64,000 bases of DNA. Origin: an uncultured Bacteroidia bacterium (GTDB lineage: Bacteria > Bacteroidota > Bacteroidia > Bacteroidales > UBA932). The DNA lies in the NCBI GenBank assembly GCA_902785785.1, contig CADAAA010000002.1, positions 124,001 to 188,000 on the forward strand. The letters run 5' to 3'. Positions 62,956 to 64,000 of this stretch are shown here, piece by piece. A model generated the notes under the pieces. That model worked only from the letters and a program-made list of their open reading frames with translations. It was not told where the DNA came from and did not search any database. The first letter of the stretch is position 1; every line of letters begins with the position of its first letter. Made by a program: the position numbers and the translations under genes.

Positions 62956-64000
62956 ATGGGAAAAATCATCGGAATCGACCTTGGAACCACCAATTCGTGC
63001 GTTTCGGTCATGGAAGGCAACCAGCCTACCGTCATCATCAACAATGAAGGCGAGCGTACCACTCCTTCCGTAGTGGCGTTCACCGACGGCGGGGAACGCA
63101 AAGTCGGCAATCCCGCCAAGCGCCAGGCCATCACCAACCCGGCCAATACCATTTACTCGATCAAGCGTTTCATGGGAGAGACCTATGACCAGGTCTCGAC
63201 CGAGATCGCCCGCGTGCCTTACAAGGTCGTCAAGGGTGACAACAATACTCCCCGTGTCGACATCAACGGCCGCCTGTATACTCCTCAGGAGATTTCCGCA
63301 ATCATCCTCCAGAAGATGAAGAAGACCGCAGAGGATTATCTCCGCCAGGAGGTTACCGAGGCTGTCATCACTGTCCCTGCATACTTCTCGGATTCCCAGC
63401 GCCAGGCTACCAAGGAGGCCGGTAAGATCGCTGGCCTTGATGTGAAGCGTATCATCAACGAGCCTACTGCAGCCGCCCTGGCATACGGTCTCGACAAGAA
63501 GGACAAGAACTCCAAGGTCGCCGTCTTCGACCTCGGTGGCGGTACCTTCGATATCTCCATCCTTGAGCTCGGCGACGGTGTCTTCGAGGTCATGTCCACC
63601 AACGGTGACACCCACCTCGGCGGCGACGACTTCGACCAGGTCATCATCGACTGGCTTGCCCAGGAGTTCGCGAGCGAGAACCACGGAATCGACCTCAAGA
63701 AGGACCCCATGGCCCTCCAGCGTCTCAAGGAAGCTGCAGAGAAGGCGAAGATCGAGCTCTCCAACCAGACCTCCACTGAGATCAACCTGCCTTACATCAT
63801 GCCTGTGGACGGTATTCCGAAGCACCTTGTGAAGACCCTCAGCAGGGCCAAGTTCGAGATGCTCTGCGACACCTTGTTCCAGAAGACCATCGAGCCTTGC
63901 CGCAAGGCCCTGGCCGATGCCCATCTGAACGCATCCGATATTGACGAGGTCCTCCTCGTCGGCGGATCCACCCGTATCCCGAAGGTTCAGGAGCTCGTCA
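62956..64000 (+). CDS. dnaK: Molecular chaperone DnaK (Hsp70), 3' end off window
   Basis: The frame from ATG 62956 reads [20 protein letters not shown] and continues to the window edge, giving 348 codons of about 640 expected. This is the Hsp70 nucleotide-binding domain. The phosphate-1 motif is [10 protein letters not shown], phosphate-2 is [16 protein letters not shown], and the adenosine motif [13 protein letters not shown] lies near the edge. [13 protein letters not shown] is the connecting signature. DnaK folds nascent and stress-damaged proteins with DnaJ and GrpE, neither of which is in view. It has a leader of more than 30 nt with a hairpin and no ordinary -7 element. Confidence 0.97.
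   Translation, partial: MGKIIGIDLGTTNSCVSVMEGNQPTVIINNEGERTTPSVVAFTDGGERKVGNPAKRQAITNPANTIYSIKRFMGETYDQVSTEIARVPYKVVKGDNNTPRVDINGRLYTPQEISAIILQKMKKTAEDYLRQEVTEAVITVPAYFSDSQRQATKEAGKIAGLDVKRIINEPTAAALAYGLDKKDKNSKVAVFDLGGGTFDISILELGDGVFEVMSTNGDTHLGGDDFDQVIIDWLAQEFASENHGIDLKKDPMALQRLKEAAEKAKIELSNQTSTEINLPYIMPVDGIPKHLVKTLSRAKFEMLCDTLFQKTIEPCRKALADAHLNASDIDEVLLVGGSTRIPKVQELV

Noticed and set aside
62101..63924. A 607-codon minus-strand frame that extends the pseudouridine synthase through the dnaK region
   Set aside because: The upstream two-thirds lie antisense to dnaK and have shadow-like composition. The enzyme starts normally at ATG 62814 with a promoter at 62834.

Overview
The window is a dense, roughly 58% GC chromosomal segment of an anaerobic member of the Bacteroidales (Bacteroidota). 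Four kinds of evidence support this. At least twenty genes are preceded by the Bacteroidota -7 promoter element TAnnTTTG, and Shine-Dalgarno signals are mostly absent. Families typical of the phylum are present: DUF3822 next to rsmD, DUF4293, the succinylornithine-type transcarbamylase, and FKBP lipoproteins. Pyruvate metabolism runs through a one-piece pyruvate:ferredoxin oxidoreductase. Secreted carbohydrate enzymes are common. The high GC would fit a Rikenellaceae-like or uncultured gut lineage, but that placement is inference. No rRNA, tRNA, CRISPR array or prophage was seen. Two genes run off the ends: a cytidylate-kinase-like gene on the left and dnaK on the right.

Layout. 1-4.6 kb: a leftward five-gene operon (nrnA-like phosphoesterase, two FKBP-type lipoproteins, MATE exporter, cytidylate-kinase-like protein). 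4.7-8.1 kb: an unknown membrane protein, DUF3822 and rsmD rightward, then cstA leftward. 8.2-20 kb: an almost complete arginine regulon, carB, argR, a GNAT-ArgG fusion, argC, argD, the acylornithine transcarbamylase, argB, argE and argH. ARG-box-like operators lie before carB and argR. 20-26 kb: three secreted carbohydrate enzymes (GH2, SGNH esterase, GH67 alpha-glucuronidase) with mazG. 26-29 kb: a CoA-transferase, an AT-rich REP-associated tyrosine transposase flanked by inverted repeats, and tcdA. 29.5-36.3 kb: a conserved unknown, prfA, a membrane LytTR regulator, fabF, a secreted glycosidase-like protein and DUF4293.

36.4-43.8 kb holds the most unusual locus. A LeuA-like protein without the catalytic metal-binding histidines overlaps a fusion of a sugar-isomerase TIM barrel to an acyl-CoA synthetase, and pyruvate:ferredoxin oxidoreductase follows 14 nt later. 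43.9-54.4 kb: a nucleoside phosphorylase, a secreted esterase, a 42-codon orphan gene with its own promoter, clpC, gyrA, a TPR protein, phoH and capA. 54.4-64 kb: a SPOR lipoprotein, a degenerate M28 peptidase fused to a TonB C-terminal domain, leuS, two tandem YitT proteins, a membrane-anchored AraC regulator, an RluA-type pseudouridine synthase and dnaK.

How the genes work together. The arginine block can carry glutamate to arginine through N-acylated intermediates; only carA is missing here. The GNAT half of the ArgG fusion is the natural candidate for the first acylation step. The GH67, SGNH and GH2 enzymes would act together on decorated xylan-type oligosaccharides at the cell surface. 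PFOR and the CoA-transferase belong to anaerobic acyl-CoA metabolism. The rest is mostly core housekeeping in short operons. No stretch longer than 300 bases lacks a gene.
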